This document shows positions 51,513-59,803 of a stretch of 64,000 nt of DNA, in pieces. The stretch is from Aurantimicrobium minutum (GTDB lineage Bacteria > Actinomycetota > Actinomycetes > Actinomycetales > Microbacteriaceae). Each line of letters opens with the position of its first letter. Position 1 is the stretch's first letter. The notes beneath the pieces are model-generated. The model saw nothing but the letters and a program-made list of their open reading frames with translations, was not told the DNA's origin and made no database searches. The stretch spans positions 496,001-560,000 of the forward strand of contig NZ_JARXXU010000001.1 of the NCBI RefSeq assembly GCF_029894165.1, written 5' to 3'. The translations under genes and the position numbers were made by a program.

Positions 51513-52636
51513 GCCACACACCGTTTCGAATTGCCCGAGTCAACACGGACGCCATCGCCGCGAACGTGAAGCAGGTCTTTGCCCTCACCGGCGTCGACGA
51601 CGTCCTCGTCGTGGTCAAAGCCAATGCCTATGGACATGGCGCCGTGCGCGCAGCACGCGCTGCGCTCGCCGGCGGCGCCACGTTCCTCGGTACGGCAGAC
51701 ATTGATGAAGCTCTCGAGCTGCGTGCGGCAGGAATCACGGCACCGGTCTTGGCTTGGATTCACGCACCCGACGAAGGCTTTGAAGACGCGCTCGCCGCAG
51801 ACATTACTCTGGGCGTTGCCTCGGTAGCGCAGCTGACCACGATTGCTGCTGCCGGCCGCAAGCTAGGCGTGCTGCCTGCCGTTCACCTCAAGATTGATAC
51901 GGGTCTGAGCCGTAATGGTGCAAGCCCAGCGGAGTGGACTACCTTCTTTGCTGCTGCTTCAGAACTTCATCACCGGGGAGAGCTGAATGTGGAGGGTGTG
52001 ATGAGTCACCTCTCCAACACCACCCCCGAAGATGACCTAGAACAGCTTCGTGTATTCCGGGTGGGTCTTGCCGAGCTCTCTGATGCAGGCCTCGAGCCGC
52101 GCTATGTGCACCTCGCTGCCAGCTTGGCTGCACTGACCCTGCCCGATACCCGTTTTAACATGGTGCGCACCGGTATTGCGGCCTATGGCATTGCCCCCAC
52201 CGAAGATCTGCGCCCCGCACAGTTTGGCCTTACCCCTGCGCTGACGCTGGAATCTCAGGTCGTGGCCGTGCGACGAGTGCCTGCAGAAACCGGCATTAGC
52301 TATGGCTATCTGCACCGCACGGACACGGAGAGCACCTTGGCGCTGATTCCCCTGGGCTATGGCGACGGCATCAACCGCGATGCCTCCTCCAACGGACCCG
52401 TCGTGATTCGGGGAACCAGCTATGCCGTTGCGGGTCGCATTGCCATGGACCAGTTCGTGGTCAATGTGGGCAACGATGACGTTCAGGTCGGCGACACCGT
52501 GGTTCTGTTCGGCGACCCCGCCCAGGGTGCACCGTCGGTGCACGATTGGGCTGCAGCAGCAAATTCCATTGGCTATGAAATCGTCACGCGACTGATCGGT
52601 ACTCGTCTGGAATACGAGTACGTAGGACAAGCCTGA
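51509..52636 (+). CDS. alr: Alanine racemase
   Basis: 375 residues. PLP-binding Lys in VVVKANAYGHGA, and RIAMDQFVVNV holds the family pattern near the second active site. Supplies D-alanine for the cell wall. Coupled on both sides (ATGA and TGATG). Confidence 0.95.
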   Translation: MSHTPFRIARVNTDAIAANVKQVFALTGVDDVLVVVKANAYGHGAVRAARAALAGGATFLGTADIDEALELRAAGITAPVLAWIHAPDEGFEDALAADITLGVASVAQLTTIAAAGRKLGVLPAVHLKIDTGLSRNGASPAEWTTFFAAASELHHRGELNVEGVMSHLSNTTPEDDLEQLRVFRVGLAELSDAGLEPRYVHLAASLAALTLPDTRFNMVRTGIAAYGIAPTEDLRPAQFGLTPALTLESQVVAVRRVPAETGISYGYLHRTDTESTLALIPLGYGDGINRDASSNGPVVIRGTSYAVAGRIAMDQFVVNVGNDDVQVGDTVVLFGDPAQGAPSVHDWAAAANSIGYEIVTRLIGTRLEYEYVGQA

Positions 52637-53106
52637 TGCTAGGCGTGCGCGCCATCGAGACGCCCGAGCAGATGCATGAGCTCGGACTCGAACTCGGCCG
52701 GGCACTACGTGCCGGAGATGTATTAGTTCTGACCGGTCCGCTCGGTGCGGGCAAAACCACCCTCACCCGCGGTATCGGCGAAGGCCTCGGCGTGCGGGGG
52801 CCTGTCACCAGTCCCACATTCGTACTGGCACGAACCCACCCCAGCCTGGTTGACGGCCCACTCCTCGTTCATGTGGATGCGTATCGCCTGAACAGCGCGG
52901 TGGAGCTCGATGACCTCGATATCGATTTCCCCCACAGCGTCGTTGTGGTCGAATGGGGTGCAGGCATGATCGAAGACCTCGTTGACTCTTGGCTCGACGT
53001 CGTCATTGAGCGGCCGGAGGGCTCCACTGCGGGGGAGCTCGGAGATGAACTCGTGGAGCCCCGCACTGTCACCCTGACCGGCCACGGTCCTCGTTGGAGT
53101 GCGTAG
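52636..53106 (+). CDS. tsaE: tRNA t6A synthesis ATPase TsaE
   Basis: 156 residues. GPLGAGKTTLTRG is the P-loop and TSPTFVLAR the next motif. Works with TsaB and TsaD to make threonylcarbamoyl-adenosine at tRNA position 37. Start inside the alr stop. Confidence 0.94.
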   Translation: MLGVRAIETPEQMHELGLELGRALRAGDVLVLTGPLGAGKTTLTRGIGEGLGVRGPVTSPTFVLARTHPSLVDGPLLVHVDAYRLNSAVELDDLDIDFPHSVVVVEWGAGMIEDLVDSWLDVVIERPEGSTAGELGDELVEPRTVTLTGHGPRWSA

Positions 53107-53109
53107 GGT
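53104..53109 (+). promoter_or_regulatory. -10 box TAGGGT before tsaB
   Basis: TAGGGT overlaps the tsaE stop; 7 bases then ATG 53117. Suggests an internal leaderless start within the operon. A GTG at 53108 is a possible alternative start. Confidence 0.4.
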
Positions 53110-53116
53110 GGAACCT

Positions 53117-53767
53117 ATGATCTTGGCCATCGACACCTCGGCCGGAACCAGCGTTGCGCTGGTTGCCGGGGGAGAAGTGCTGGCTTCGCGCGACACCGCA
53201 GACACCATGCGTCATGCAGAGATTGTCGGTCCATTTATTGACGAGATCCTCACCGAGGCGGGTATCCCGGCAGCAGAGGTCACCCACGTAGCCGCGGGCA
53301 TGGGTCCGGGTCCGTTCACTGGTCTGCGCGTTGGCATTGCTGCGGCAGATGCGTTTGCTTTTGGAGCGGGTGCGGTTTTGTTGCCCATGTATAGCCACGG
53401 AGCGATTGCCCTCGAGTACTTAGAGGACGATCGAGAGAACAACCTCATCGTCACCACCGATGCACGTCGCAAGGAAGAGTTCGTCAGCTTCTATAACGGC
53501 CTCGATGAAGCGGGCTGCCCCATCCTGGGTCATGGCCCTGCCCTGCAGAAGCCGGGTGAATTCTGTGCCATGGACAGTGGCGCGGTCCACGCTACTGAAG
53601 TGCACGCAGCATGGTTGGGTGTTCTCGCCCACCGCATGCTCGCAGCCGGGCATTCTTTCCTCCCCGCTGAAGCGGTCTATCTGCGCTCGCCGGATGTCAC
53701 CCTGTCGAACGGCCCCAAGCGGGTCGGTCAACCTCGCAGTGAGCAAACGAGCGGGGGTCAGAAGTGA
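53117..53767 (+). CDS. tsaB: tRNA t6A synthesis protein TsaB
   Basis: 216 residues. ILAIDTSAGTSVALV and GMGPGPFTGLRVGIAAADA are the ASKHA-type motifs. Scaffold and partner of TsaD. The stop overlaps the rimI GTG. Confidence 0.93.
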   Translation: MILAIDTSAGTSVALVAGGEVLASRDTADTMRHAEIVGPFIDEILTEAGIPAAEVTHVAAGMGPGPFTGLRVGIAAADAFAFGAGAVLLPMYSHGAIALEYLEDDRENNLIVTTDARRKEEFVSFYNGLDEAGCPILGHGPALQKPGEFCAMDSGAVHATEVHAAWLGVLAHRMLAAGHSFLPAEAVYLRSPDVTLSNGPKRVGQPRSEQTSGGQK

Positions 53768-54246
53768 TCGAAACCATCGCCTTGCGTCCGGCCACCACCG
53801 ATGATGTTCCTGCCATCATGGCTATTGAAACTCCGGTCTTCGGCGGAGAAGCCTGGTCCACCGAAGCCATGGCCCGCGACGTGGGAGACACTAACTGTTT
53901 TTATCTCGTCGCCGAAGCACATACTGATGCCCTCGGAGGTGAGCCAGCGGTCATTGCCTATGCAGGGATACTCGCGCCTCGGGGCTCAGGTGATGGCGAT
54001 ATTCAAACCATTGCGGTGTTGCCAGAGTTCCGCAGCCTCGGCCTCGGCCGACAGCTCATGCGCGCTCTGCTCGAGGAAGCAGAACAGCGCAACGCCCACC
54101 GTGTCTTCCTGGAAGTGCGTGCAGATAATCCGCACGCCATCTCGCTCTATGTCTCCTTGGGTTTTGAAGAGATTGCTGTTCGCCCGGGGTATTACCAACC
54201 CGAGGGTGTGGACGCAGTCATTATGAAGCGCGGAGGTGACCTCTGA
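53764..54246 (+). CDS. rimI: Ribosomal-protein-alanine N-acetyltransferase RimI-like
   Basis: 160 residues, GNAT fold with [10 protein letters not shown] as the acetyl-CoA site and [15 protein letters not shown]. RimI acetylates S18 in E. coli; genes of this kind next to tsaB/tsaD are common. Coupled to both neighbours. Confidence 0.88.
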   Translation: MIETIALRPATTDDVPAIMAIETPVFGGEAWSTEAMARDVGDTNCFYLVAEAHTDALGGEPAVIAYAGILAPRGSGDGDIQTIAVLPEFRSLGLGRQLMRALLEEAEQRNAHRVFLEVRADNPHAISLYVSLGFEEIAVRPGYYQPEGVDAVIMKRGGDL

Positions 54247-55307
54247 TGACTATCAACTCAGAGGCACCCTTGGTGCTCGGTATTGAAACTAGTTGTGATG
54301 AGACCGGCATCGGCATTGTTCGTGGCCGGGAACTTCTGGCCAATGTAATTGCCTCCTCCATGGACGAGCATGCACGCTATGGCGGTGTTGTTCCGGAGGT
54401 GGCAGCCCGTGCACATCTCGAAGCTTTGCGCCCGGCCCTGACCGAGGCTATTGCCACAGCGGGCATCGAGCTCTCTGATCTCGATGCTGTCGCTGTCACG
54501 AGCGGCCCTGGTTTGGCCGGGGCACTCATGGTGGGCGTGGGCGCGGCCAAGGCTCTGGCTCTTTCGCTGGATAAGCCGCTGTATGCCGTGAACCACTTGG
54601 TGGGTCACGTGGGGGCTGATGTTTTGGGGGAAGACGGCCCGCTGGAGTACCCCACCATTGCTCTGCTGGTCTCCGGCGGTCACACCTCCTTGTTGCTGGT
54701 GCGTGACCTCACTTCGGATGTGGAGCTACTCGGTGAAACCATCGACGACGCGGCCGGGGAAGCTTTCGACAAGGTCGCCAGAATTCTGGGACTGCCTTAT
54801 CCCGGCGGCCCCCAGATTGACCGTGCTGCCGAGAGCGGAAACCCCAAGGCCATTCGGTTCCCCCGCGGACTCACCTTGCCCAAAGACATGGACAAGCACC
54901 GCTACGACTTCTCCTTCTCAGGCCTCAAGACAGCGGTGGCCCGCTGGGTCGAGGTGCGCAGGGACGCAGGTGAAGAGATTCCGATCTCGGATGTGGCCGC
55001 GAGCTTCCGCGAAGCTGTCGTCGACGTCTTGACGGCGAAAGCGATTGCTGCGTGTACAGACTTTGGTATTCCTCGCTTGTTACTCGGCGGTGGCGTGATT
55101 GCGAATGCGCGCCTGCGCGAAGTCGCACAACAGCGCGCAGATGCAGCCGGAATCGAATTGCGTATTCCAGCGTTCTCCCTCTGCACCGATAACGGCGCGA
55201 TGATCGCCGCACTCGCATCAGAACTCATCATGGAAGGCGCGGAACCGTCCTCGCTGAGCTTTGGAGCAGACAGCACACTCCCAGTTACGGACATCCACGT
55301 TCACTAA
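54246..55307 (+). CDS. tsaD: tRNA N6-threonylcarbamoyltransferase TsaD
   Basis: 353 residues. [14 protein letters not shown] start, metal-binding His residues in [26 protein letters not shown], and C-terminal TDNGAMIA. Catalytic subunit of the t6A complex. The stop overlaps the -10 box of the next gene. Confidence 0.96.
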   Translation: MTINSEAPLVLGIETSCDETGIGIVRGRELLANVIASSMDEHARYGGVVPEVAARAHLEALRPALTEAIATAGIELSDLDAVAVTSGPGLAGALMVGVGAAKALALSLDKPLYAVNHLVGHVGADVLGEDGPLEYPTIALLVSGGHTSLLLVRDLTSDVELLGETIDDAAGEAFDKVARILGLPYPGGPQIDRAAESGNPKAIRFPRGLTLPKDMDKHRYDFSFSGLKTAVARWVEVRRDAGEEIPISDVAASFREAVVDVLTAKAIAACTDFGIPRLLLGGGVIANARLREVAQQRADAAGIELRIPAFSLCTDNGAMIAALASELIMEGAEPSSLSFGADSTLPVTDIHVH

Positions 55308-55310
55308 ACT
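55305..55310 (+). promoter_or_regulatory. -10 box TAAACT, leaderless start at 55317
   Basis: The TAA of tsaD forms the start of TAAACT, then GGAGTC and ATG. GGAG could also act as a weak ribosome binding site. Confidence 0.45.
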
Positions 55311-55316
55311 GGAGTC

Positions 55317-55625
55317 ATGACTGATTCAACTGCACCAGTAACCGCTCCTGTCGCCCCACGCACTAACGTGCTTGCCATCGTTTCTTTGGTCTCCGGCATT
55401 GTCGGATTGACCTTTATCCCCTTCATCGGCGGCATCGTTGCCGTCATCACCGGCCACATGGCCCGCAAGGAAATCCGCACCAGCGGCGAGGCAGGCGATG
55501 GCCTGGCCAAGGGTGGCCTCATCACCGGGTACATCGGTTTGGGCTTCTCTGTGCTCGCACTCGTCATCGTCATCATCGCCTTCACCGTCTTCGCGATGTC
55601 CGGTGCGATGATGTACGGCTACTAA
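55317..55625 (+). CDS. DUF4190-like membrane protein, copy 1
   Basis: 102 residues, two membrane segments around TNVLAIVSLVSGIVGLTFIP and GYIGLGFSVLALVIVII flanking the conserved loop ARKEIRTSGEAGDGLAKGGL. This Pro-rich head plus two helices is the DUF4190 pattern; function unknown. Tandem duplicate of the gene at 55767. Confidence 0.78.
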   Translation: MTDSTAPVTAPVAPRTNVLAIVSLVSGIVGLTFIPFIGGIVAVITGHMARKEIRTSGEAGDGLAKGGLITGYIGLGFSVLALVIVIIAFTVFAMSGAMMYGY

Positions 55626-55641
55626 AAACGAGAACTAGTTT

Positions 55642-55760
55642 TTCTCGGAATGGCGGTGCGCAAGCACCGCCATTCTGCGTTCACCCACGCGGGTGAGGAA
55701 TGGACTTCCAGGCGTCCCCAACGCTCCAGCACTCTCTCGTGCACACCCTCGAGATAAAAT
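55642..55760 (+). repeat. Copy of the methyltransferase 3' end and duplicate promoter
   Basis: Bases 55650-55700 equal 56096-56146 exactly (51 bases), the end of the methyltransferase gene. The palindrome AATGGCGGTGC-GCAA-GCACCGCCATT is at 55649-55674. The spacer ends at TAAAAT (55755-55760), the -10 box of copy 2. Confidence 0.85.
55755..55760 (+). promoter_or_regulatory. -10 box TAAAAT, leaderless start at 55767
   Basis: TAAAAT, GGAGCT, ATG; parallel to the box of copy 1. Confidence 0.5.
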
Positions 55761-55766
55761 GGAGCT

Positions 55767-56069
55767 ATGACTGGGCCAATTGAACCTGTTGCTGCGTCCC
55801 GCACAAACGTTCTCGCGATAGTTTCGCTCACATCCGGTATTTTCGGTTTGACGTTCATGCCCCTGCTGGGTGGACTTATCGCCGTGATTACTGGTCACCT
55901 TTCCCGCAAGGAAATCCACACCAGCGGCGAGGCAGGCGATGGCCTGGCCAAGGGTGGCCTCGTCACGGGGTACATCGGCCTGGCATTTGCTGTGGTTGGT
56001 CTTGTAATTTACGGGATCTTTATGGCCATCTTCGCCATGACGGGGAACATGATGGACCCTTATCCCTAA
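55767..56069 (+). CDS. DUF4190-like membrane protein, copy 2
   Basis: 100 residues, the same plan as copy 1 (NVLAIVSLTSGIFGLTFMP; SRKEIHTSGEAGDGLAKGGL; GYIGLAFAVVGLVIYGI). The middle is nearly identical at nucleotide level; the ends have diverged. The stop overlaps the convergent methyltransferase gene by 4 bases. Confidence 0.78.
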   Translation: MTGPIEPVAASRTNVLAIVSLTSGIFGLTFMPLLGGLIAVITGHLSRKEIHTSGEAGDGLAKGGLVTGYIGLAFAVVGLVIYGIFMAIFAMTGNMMDPYP

Positions 56070-57280
56070 GGAGAATTTCGGTCTGAAGGCTCTCCATGGC
56101 GGTGCGCAAGCACCGCCATTCTGCGTTCACCCACGCGGGTGAGGAACAGCGTCGCCGACTTCTTCCCCGTGAGAGAGAGCTTCTTGCGGAATTCGGCCGG
56201 GTCAATATCGACCCCGCGCTTCTTAATTTCAAGCGTGCCAATTCCTCGGCGCGCTAATTCTTTGGCTAGCACCTTCACATCGAGGGCACAGACCTGCTCC
56301 ACCTGGAAGGTGGAGGCAAAGGGTGTCTGCACGGCAGTGTTGCTAGACATGTAGGCAATGTGTTCGTCGAGCATGTGGGCACCCAGACTGCGGGCAAGGT
56401 CCCCGATCAGGCGGGCACGAATCACGGCACCGTCAGGTTCGTAGAGGTAGTCGCCAATCTCTGCGATCTCGGCATCAGGTGCATCAGCCCCAGCGGCGAG
56501 TTCATGCATGCCCTCGCGAGTGAGCAACAGGGCAGAGCGCGTGATGCCTGGCCGTGCCAGAGACCCGAACCACAAACCCAGTTCTACGACATCTCCGTTG
56601 ACCGAAACCCACTGTGCTTCGCAGTGGTCCGGAATGAGATCGCGGTCGAAGCCAGGGCCCAGCTTGATGCCGGTGGGCAGTTTGCCGCTGAGGCCAAAGG
56701 AGAAGTCCAGGGAGGGGGAGTAGTCCTCAGACTTTGTCAGGCGCTGGGTGTTGCTGTGACCGGAGGTGCGCCGGGCAGGATCAAGATAGACAGCGTCTAC
56801 GTTCTCGAGTGAGGCCTCCTCGGCGGTGCCGTGGTGTACCTCTGCCTCGGGGAAGGGTGACAGGTTGTAGGCAGCCAGCGCCGCCGTTACTTCATCCGCC
56901 TCTACGGCGGTGACAGAAATACCGGCACCGGCGAACGCCAGCGCATCGGCCCCGATGCCACAGCCCAAGTCCGCAACTCGAGTGAGCCCTGCGCGAACAA
57001 AACGTCCCGCATGCAGCGCCGCCACCGGAAGCCGGGTGGCCTGTTCGAGGCCAGCTTCGGTGAACAGCATGCGCTGGGCAAAGTCGCCGAACTTCCCCGT
57101 TGCCTTGGCGCGAAGTTTGGCTTGAGTCAACACGGTGGCCACTAAAGACGCGGAATGTCCTGCTTTTCTCAGTTCCGAGACAATCTTGAGCACGTCTGTG
57201 GCGGAAGAATAGGCCGGCAGGGAGTCGAGTAACGCGATCGCCTCAGCGGTGAGTAATTCCCGCAGTTCTGCACTCTCCAT
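56066..57280 (-). CDS. SAM-dependent methyltransferase, THUMP-like/class I
   Basis: 404 residues from ATG 57280 (a -10 box 7 bases upstream supports it; an upstream frame to 57313 exists). ADLGCGIGADALAFAGAG is motif I, VTAVEADEVTAALA motif II, and VDAVYLDPARR contains a DPAR variant of the N6-adenine/RNA methyltransferase motif. A C-terminal domain of about 130 residues follows. It probably methylates RNA; the target is not known. Its 3' end was copied into the spacer at 55650. Confidence 0.75.
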   Translation of the reverse strand: MESAELRELLTAEAIALLDSLPAYSSATDVLKIVSELRKAGHSASLVATVLTQAKLRAKATGKFGDFAQRMLFTEAGLEQATRLPVAALHAGRFVRAGLTRVADLGCGIGADALAFAGAGISVTAVEADEVTAALAAYNLSPFPEAEVHHGTAEEASLENVDAVYLDPARRTSGHSNTQRLTKSEDYSPSLDFSFGLSGKLPTGIKLGPGFDRDLIPDHCEAQWVSVNGDVVELGLWFGSLARPGITRSALLLTREGMHELAAGADAPDAEIAEIGDYLYEPDGAVIRARLIGDLARSLGAHMLDEHIAYMSSNTAVQTPFASTFQVEQVCALDVKVLAKELARRGIGTLEIKKRGVDIDPAEFRKKLSLTGKKSATLFLTRVGERRMAVLAHRHGEPSDRNSP

Positions 57281-57287
57281 GAGAGCA

Positions 57288-57293
57288 AACCTA
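57288..57293 (-). promoter_or_regulatory. -10 box TAGGTT, leaderless start at 57280
   Basis: On the minus strand TAGGTT, 7 bases, ATG. Its expected -35 region overlaps the first CIRCE operator. Confidence 0.5.
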
Positions 57294-57306
57294 CCAAGCT
57301 CTGTAG

Positions 57307-57333
57307 CTGGCACTCACATTGCGCGAGTGCTAG
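57307..57333 (+). promoter_or_regulatory. CIRCE operator 1 (HrcA)
   Basis: CTGGCACTC-N9-GAGTGCTAG, matching the TTAGCACTC-N9-GAGTGCTAA consensus at most positions. It overlaps the -35 of groES (TTGCGC 57319-57324). Confidence 0.82.
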
Positions 57334-57348
57334 TTCACGCCGTAGACT
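57319..57348 (+). promoter_or_regulatory. groES promoter
   Basis: TTGCGC (57319-57324), 18 bases, TAGACT (57343-57348), lying between the two CIRCE operators. Confidence 0.6.
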
Positions 57349-57353
57349 CTGAG

Positions 57354-57380
57354 TTAGCACTCGACGGGTTCGGGTGCTAA
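57354..57380 (+). promoter_or_regulatory. CIRCE operator 2 (HrcA)
   Basis: TTAGCACTC-N9-GGGTGCTAA, one mismatch to consensus, just downstream of the -10 box and covering the likely start of transcription. Confidence 0.9.
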
Positions 57381-57412
57381 CTCACCTACTTAGCTCAAGA
57401 AAGAGGTCAACC

Positions 57413-57709
57413 GTGTCGGTCGCCATTAAGCCGCTCGAAGATCGCATCGTTATCAAGCAGGTTGAAGCCGAGCAGACTACTGCTTCCGGTCTCGTCATTC
57501 CTGACACTGCCAAGGAAAAGCCCCAGGAGGGCATCGTTGTCGCAGTAGGCCCCGGCCGCATCGACGACAACGGTAACCGCGTTCCCCTGGACATCGCAGA
57601 AGGTGACAAGGTCATCTACTCGAAGTACGGCGGAACCGAGGTCAAGTACGCCGGAGAAGAGTTCCTCGTGCTCTCTGCTCGTGACGTTCTTGCGATCGTC
57701 GTTCGCTAA
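57413..57709 (+). CDS. groES: Co-chaperonin GroES
   Basis: 98 residues, GTG start with AAAGAGG upstream; the frame is open upstream but [13 protein letters not shown] is the family start. The mobile loop [20 protein letters not shown] is intact. Lid of GroEL. No groEL follows; the next gene is rarD. Two CIRCE sites show heat-shock control by HrcA. Confidence 0.96.
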   Translation: MSVAIKPLEDRIVIKQVEAEQTTASGLVIPDTAKEKPQEGIVVAVGPGRIDDNGNRVPLDIAEGDKVIYSKYGGTEVKYAGEEFLVLSARDVLAIVVR

Positions 57710-57769
57710 TTTAGAACACTTCATTGTGGGTCCCGGAGTAACCGGGGCCCACAGTTGTTTAACCCGGAG

Positions 57770-57775
57770 TAGTCT
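57770..57775 (+). promoter_or_regulatory. -10 box TAGTCT, leaderless start of rarD
   Basis: TAGTCT, 6 bases, ATG at 57782. Confidence 0.55.
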
Positions 57776-57781
57776 CGAGGG

Positions 57782-58732
57782 ATGACTACTGCCGGTGCGT
57801 CGAAGGTGCCTGCCAAGTTATCCCGTTCAGGCCTGGCGTATGCCATCGGAGCCTATGGGCTCTGGGGCGTTTTTCCTCTCTACTTCCTCACCCTCGAACC
57901 GGCTACGCCGTTCGAAGTGGTGGGCTATCGCATCCTGTTTTCGCTCGTGTTCTGTGCGATTCTCATCGCGTTCACCAAGAACTGGAAAACGCTGCTGGGG
58001 CTGCTGAAGCAGCGCCGCACCATGTTGCTGTTGGGTGTCGCCTCGGTCTTGATTTACATCAACTGGCAGGTGTTCATCCTCGCGGTGCTCAACAACCAGA
58101 TTGTGGAATCGTCCCTGGGCTACTTTATTAACCCCATCGTGACCGTGGTCTTGGGTGTACTGGTGCTTCGGGAGCGGTTACGTCCCCTGCAGTGGGTAGC
58201 CGTCGGCATCAGTTTTGTTGCCGTTGTTGTGTTGACCGTGAGTTACGGCACCATCCCCTGGATCTCGTTGACGTTGGCTATCTCGTTCGGTTTCTATGGC
58301 CTGCTCAAAAAGCGCATTGGCAAGAACGTCGATGCCATCAGTAGCCTCACGGTGGAGACCATGTGGATGACCCCGGTGGCCATTACTCAGCTGGTCATCG
58401 TGTCCAACTTGGTGGGCCTCACCTTCATCGGTTACGGCACCGGCCACATGCTGTTGCTCATGAGCTCGGGTGTGGTGACCGCGGTTCCCCTGATTTTGTT
58501 TGGTGCCGGAACCAGGCGCCTGCCGCTGACTGCGGTGGGGCTGATCCAATACTCGACCCCGCTGTTTTCTTTCTTACTGGCCGTCTTCGTGCTCCACGAA
58601 CCCATGCCCACCACCCGCTGGGTTGGCTTCATCATTATTTGGATAGCCCTGATTGTGCTCACCATTGATATGTTTCGTGCCGGTAATGCCAATCGCATTG
58701 CGCGCGCAGCCGAGGAACTCGCTATCGAGTAG
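57782..58732 (+). CDS. rarD: EamA-family transporter RarD
   Basis: 316 residues, about ten membrane segments, start GAYGLWGVFPLYFLTLEP as in RarD proteins. Drug/metabolite transporter superfamily; substrate unknown (the E. coli name refers to chloramphenicol sensitivity). Confidence 0.88.
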   Translation: MTTAGASKVPAKLSRSGLAYAIGAYGLWGVFPLYFLTLEPATPFEVVGYRILFSLVFCAILIAFTKNWKTLLGLLKQRRTMLLLGVASVLIYINWQVFILAVLNNQIVESSLGYFINPIVTVVLGVLVLRERLRPLQWVAVGISFVAVVVLTVSYGTIPWISLTLAISFGFYGLLKKRIGKNVDAISSLTVETMWMTPVAITQLVIVSNLVGLTFIGYGTGHMLLLMSSGVVTAVPLILFGAGTRRLPLTAVGLIQYSTPLFSFLLAVFVLHEPMPTTRWVGFIIIWIALIVLTIDMFRAGNANRIARAAEELAIE

Positions 58733-58780
58733 ACCTCGGCAAGCGCGCGTGCCATCCCCGGTTCTCGCCTGAGTCCTCGG

Positions 58781-58786
58781 TACTGT
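58781..58786 (+). promoter_or_regulatory. Candidate -10 box TACTGT
   Basis: Lies 34 bases before the GTG of the shortened binding protein; a small TGTGGA/TCCACA inverted repeat follows. Weak evidence. Confidence 0.3.
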
Positions 58787-58819
58787 GGAGAAGAACTTTC
58801 CACACAGAAAAGGGTCATC

Positions 58820-59605
58820 GTGCGTTTCACTCAAGCTGCAGTCGTTCTCGTCACTGGTCTTGCCGTTGTCGGCCTTACCGCGTGCTCTGGGGAAGCTGCG
58901 CCTAAGCCCACCGCAACCCCCACTCCAGTGGCGGCTTCGGGCGACGGCATCCTGCGCATTGGTGACTTGACCCCCACCACTGGCGACCTCGCTGCCTACG
59001 GCAACTCGCAGGCTGCCGGTGTGGAGCTTGCTGTCCGCGAGATCAACGAAGCGGGTGGCTACAACAAGGTTCCCGTGGAGGTTCTCCACCGTAACGCTGG
59101 TGACGGCGACGCCGCGGTCACTGAGGCAAGCTTTAACGACCTTCTTTCTCGTGGTGTTGATGTCATCATCGCTCCTGACTCTGCCACCGTGACCAAGACC
59201 TTGCAGGATCTGGTGACCAAGAACGAGAGCAACGTGGCCATCATCTCCCTCGCCACCGGCACCAACGCGTCGAAGGAGGGCACCGTGAAGGTGGTCACTC
59301 CCGATGATGCCTTCGCTGCTCGCCTCAAGTCTTCAGACCCCAGCCTGGCTGACCTCGGATATGGCGCCGAAGCATATGACGCCACTGTGGCCTCTGCTCT
59401 GGCTGCCACCGTGGCCAAGGATGACGGCGGTGCGTCTGTCGTGCAGGGCCTCGTCGCCGTTTCGTCTCACAGTGGCATCACCTGCACCAGCTACGGCATG
59501 TGCCTGGACGTCCTCACCAAGAAGCCTTCGATTGATTACGTCGGCATCTCCGGTCAGATGAACTACGACGCAAAAACAGGTGTTACTTCTTTCGTCAAGA
59601 AGTAA
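58820..59605 (+). CDS. Shortened branched-chain amino acid-binding lipoprotein
   Basis: 261 residues, GTG start behind AAAGGG. Signal peptide and lipobox LTAC at about 18-21. The first half matches the N-terminal lobe of LivJ-type proteins (ILRIGDLTPTTGDLAAYG; GVELAVREINEAGG). It then runs directly into the C-terminal part (PDDAFAARLKSSD; AEAYDATVASAL; CTSYGMC). Compared with the neighbour at 59804 about 130 residues of the middle, most of the second lobe, are absent. A normal two-lobe clamp is not possible, so ligand binding is doubtful. Confidence 0.78.
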   Translation: MRFTQAAVVLVTGLAVVGLTACSGEAAPKPTATPTPVAASGDGILRIGDLTPTTGDLAAYGNSQAAGVELAVREINEAGGYNKVPVEVLHRNAGDGDAAVTEASFNDLLSRGVDVIIAPDSATVTKTLQDLVTKNESNVAIISLATGTNASKEGTVKVVTPDDAFAARLKSSDPSLADLGYGAEAYDATVASALAATVAKDDGGASVVQGLVAVSSHSGITCTSYGMCLDVLTKKPSIDYVGISGQMNYDAKTGVTSFVKK

Positions 59606-59803
59606 CCCACACGCAATTCCGTAGTTTTCCTTCGAAAAAACAACGAATTCCGTTGTTGTGTTGAGAACTATGTCAGAATCTCACAGTTTGTTACCCAGTT
59701 GTAACCGGGAAATGTTGTCTGTGGAAACACCAAGCGAATAGTTTGGAAATACAACGGAGTGCGTTCACGCGTGCTCTGATCACATTAATCACCAAGGAGT
59801 AAC
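59606..59803 (+). promoter_or_regulatory. livJ promoter region with GlnR-like box
   Basis: 198 bases. GTTAC-CCAGTT-GTAAC (59690-59705) is a perfect inverted repeat close to the GlnR consensus (GTNAC-N6-GAAAC). A promoter TTGTCT (59715-59720), 18 bases, TAGTTT (59739-59744) lies downstream, which places the box at an activator position. AAGGAG precedes the ATG at 59804. AACAACG/CGTTGTT near 59639-59656 may end the upstream gene. Confidence 0.45.

Noticed and set aside
49818-51521. Minus-strand frame of 567 codons opposite glmS
   Set aside because: Antisense shadow of glmS.
58820-59605. Pseudogene call for the short binding protein
   Set aside because: Signal peptide, lipobox, frame and both end segments are intact, so it is kept as a gene with an internal deletion.
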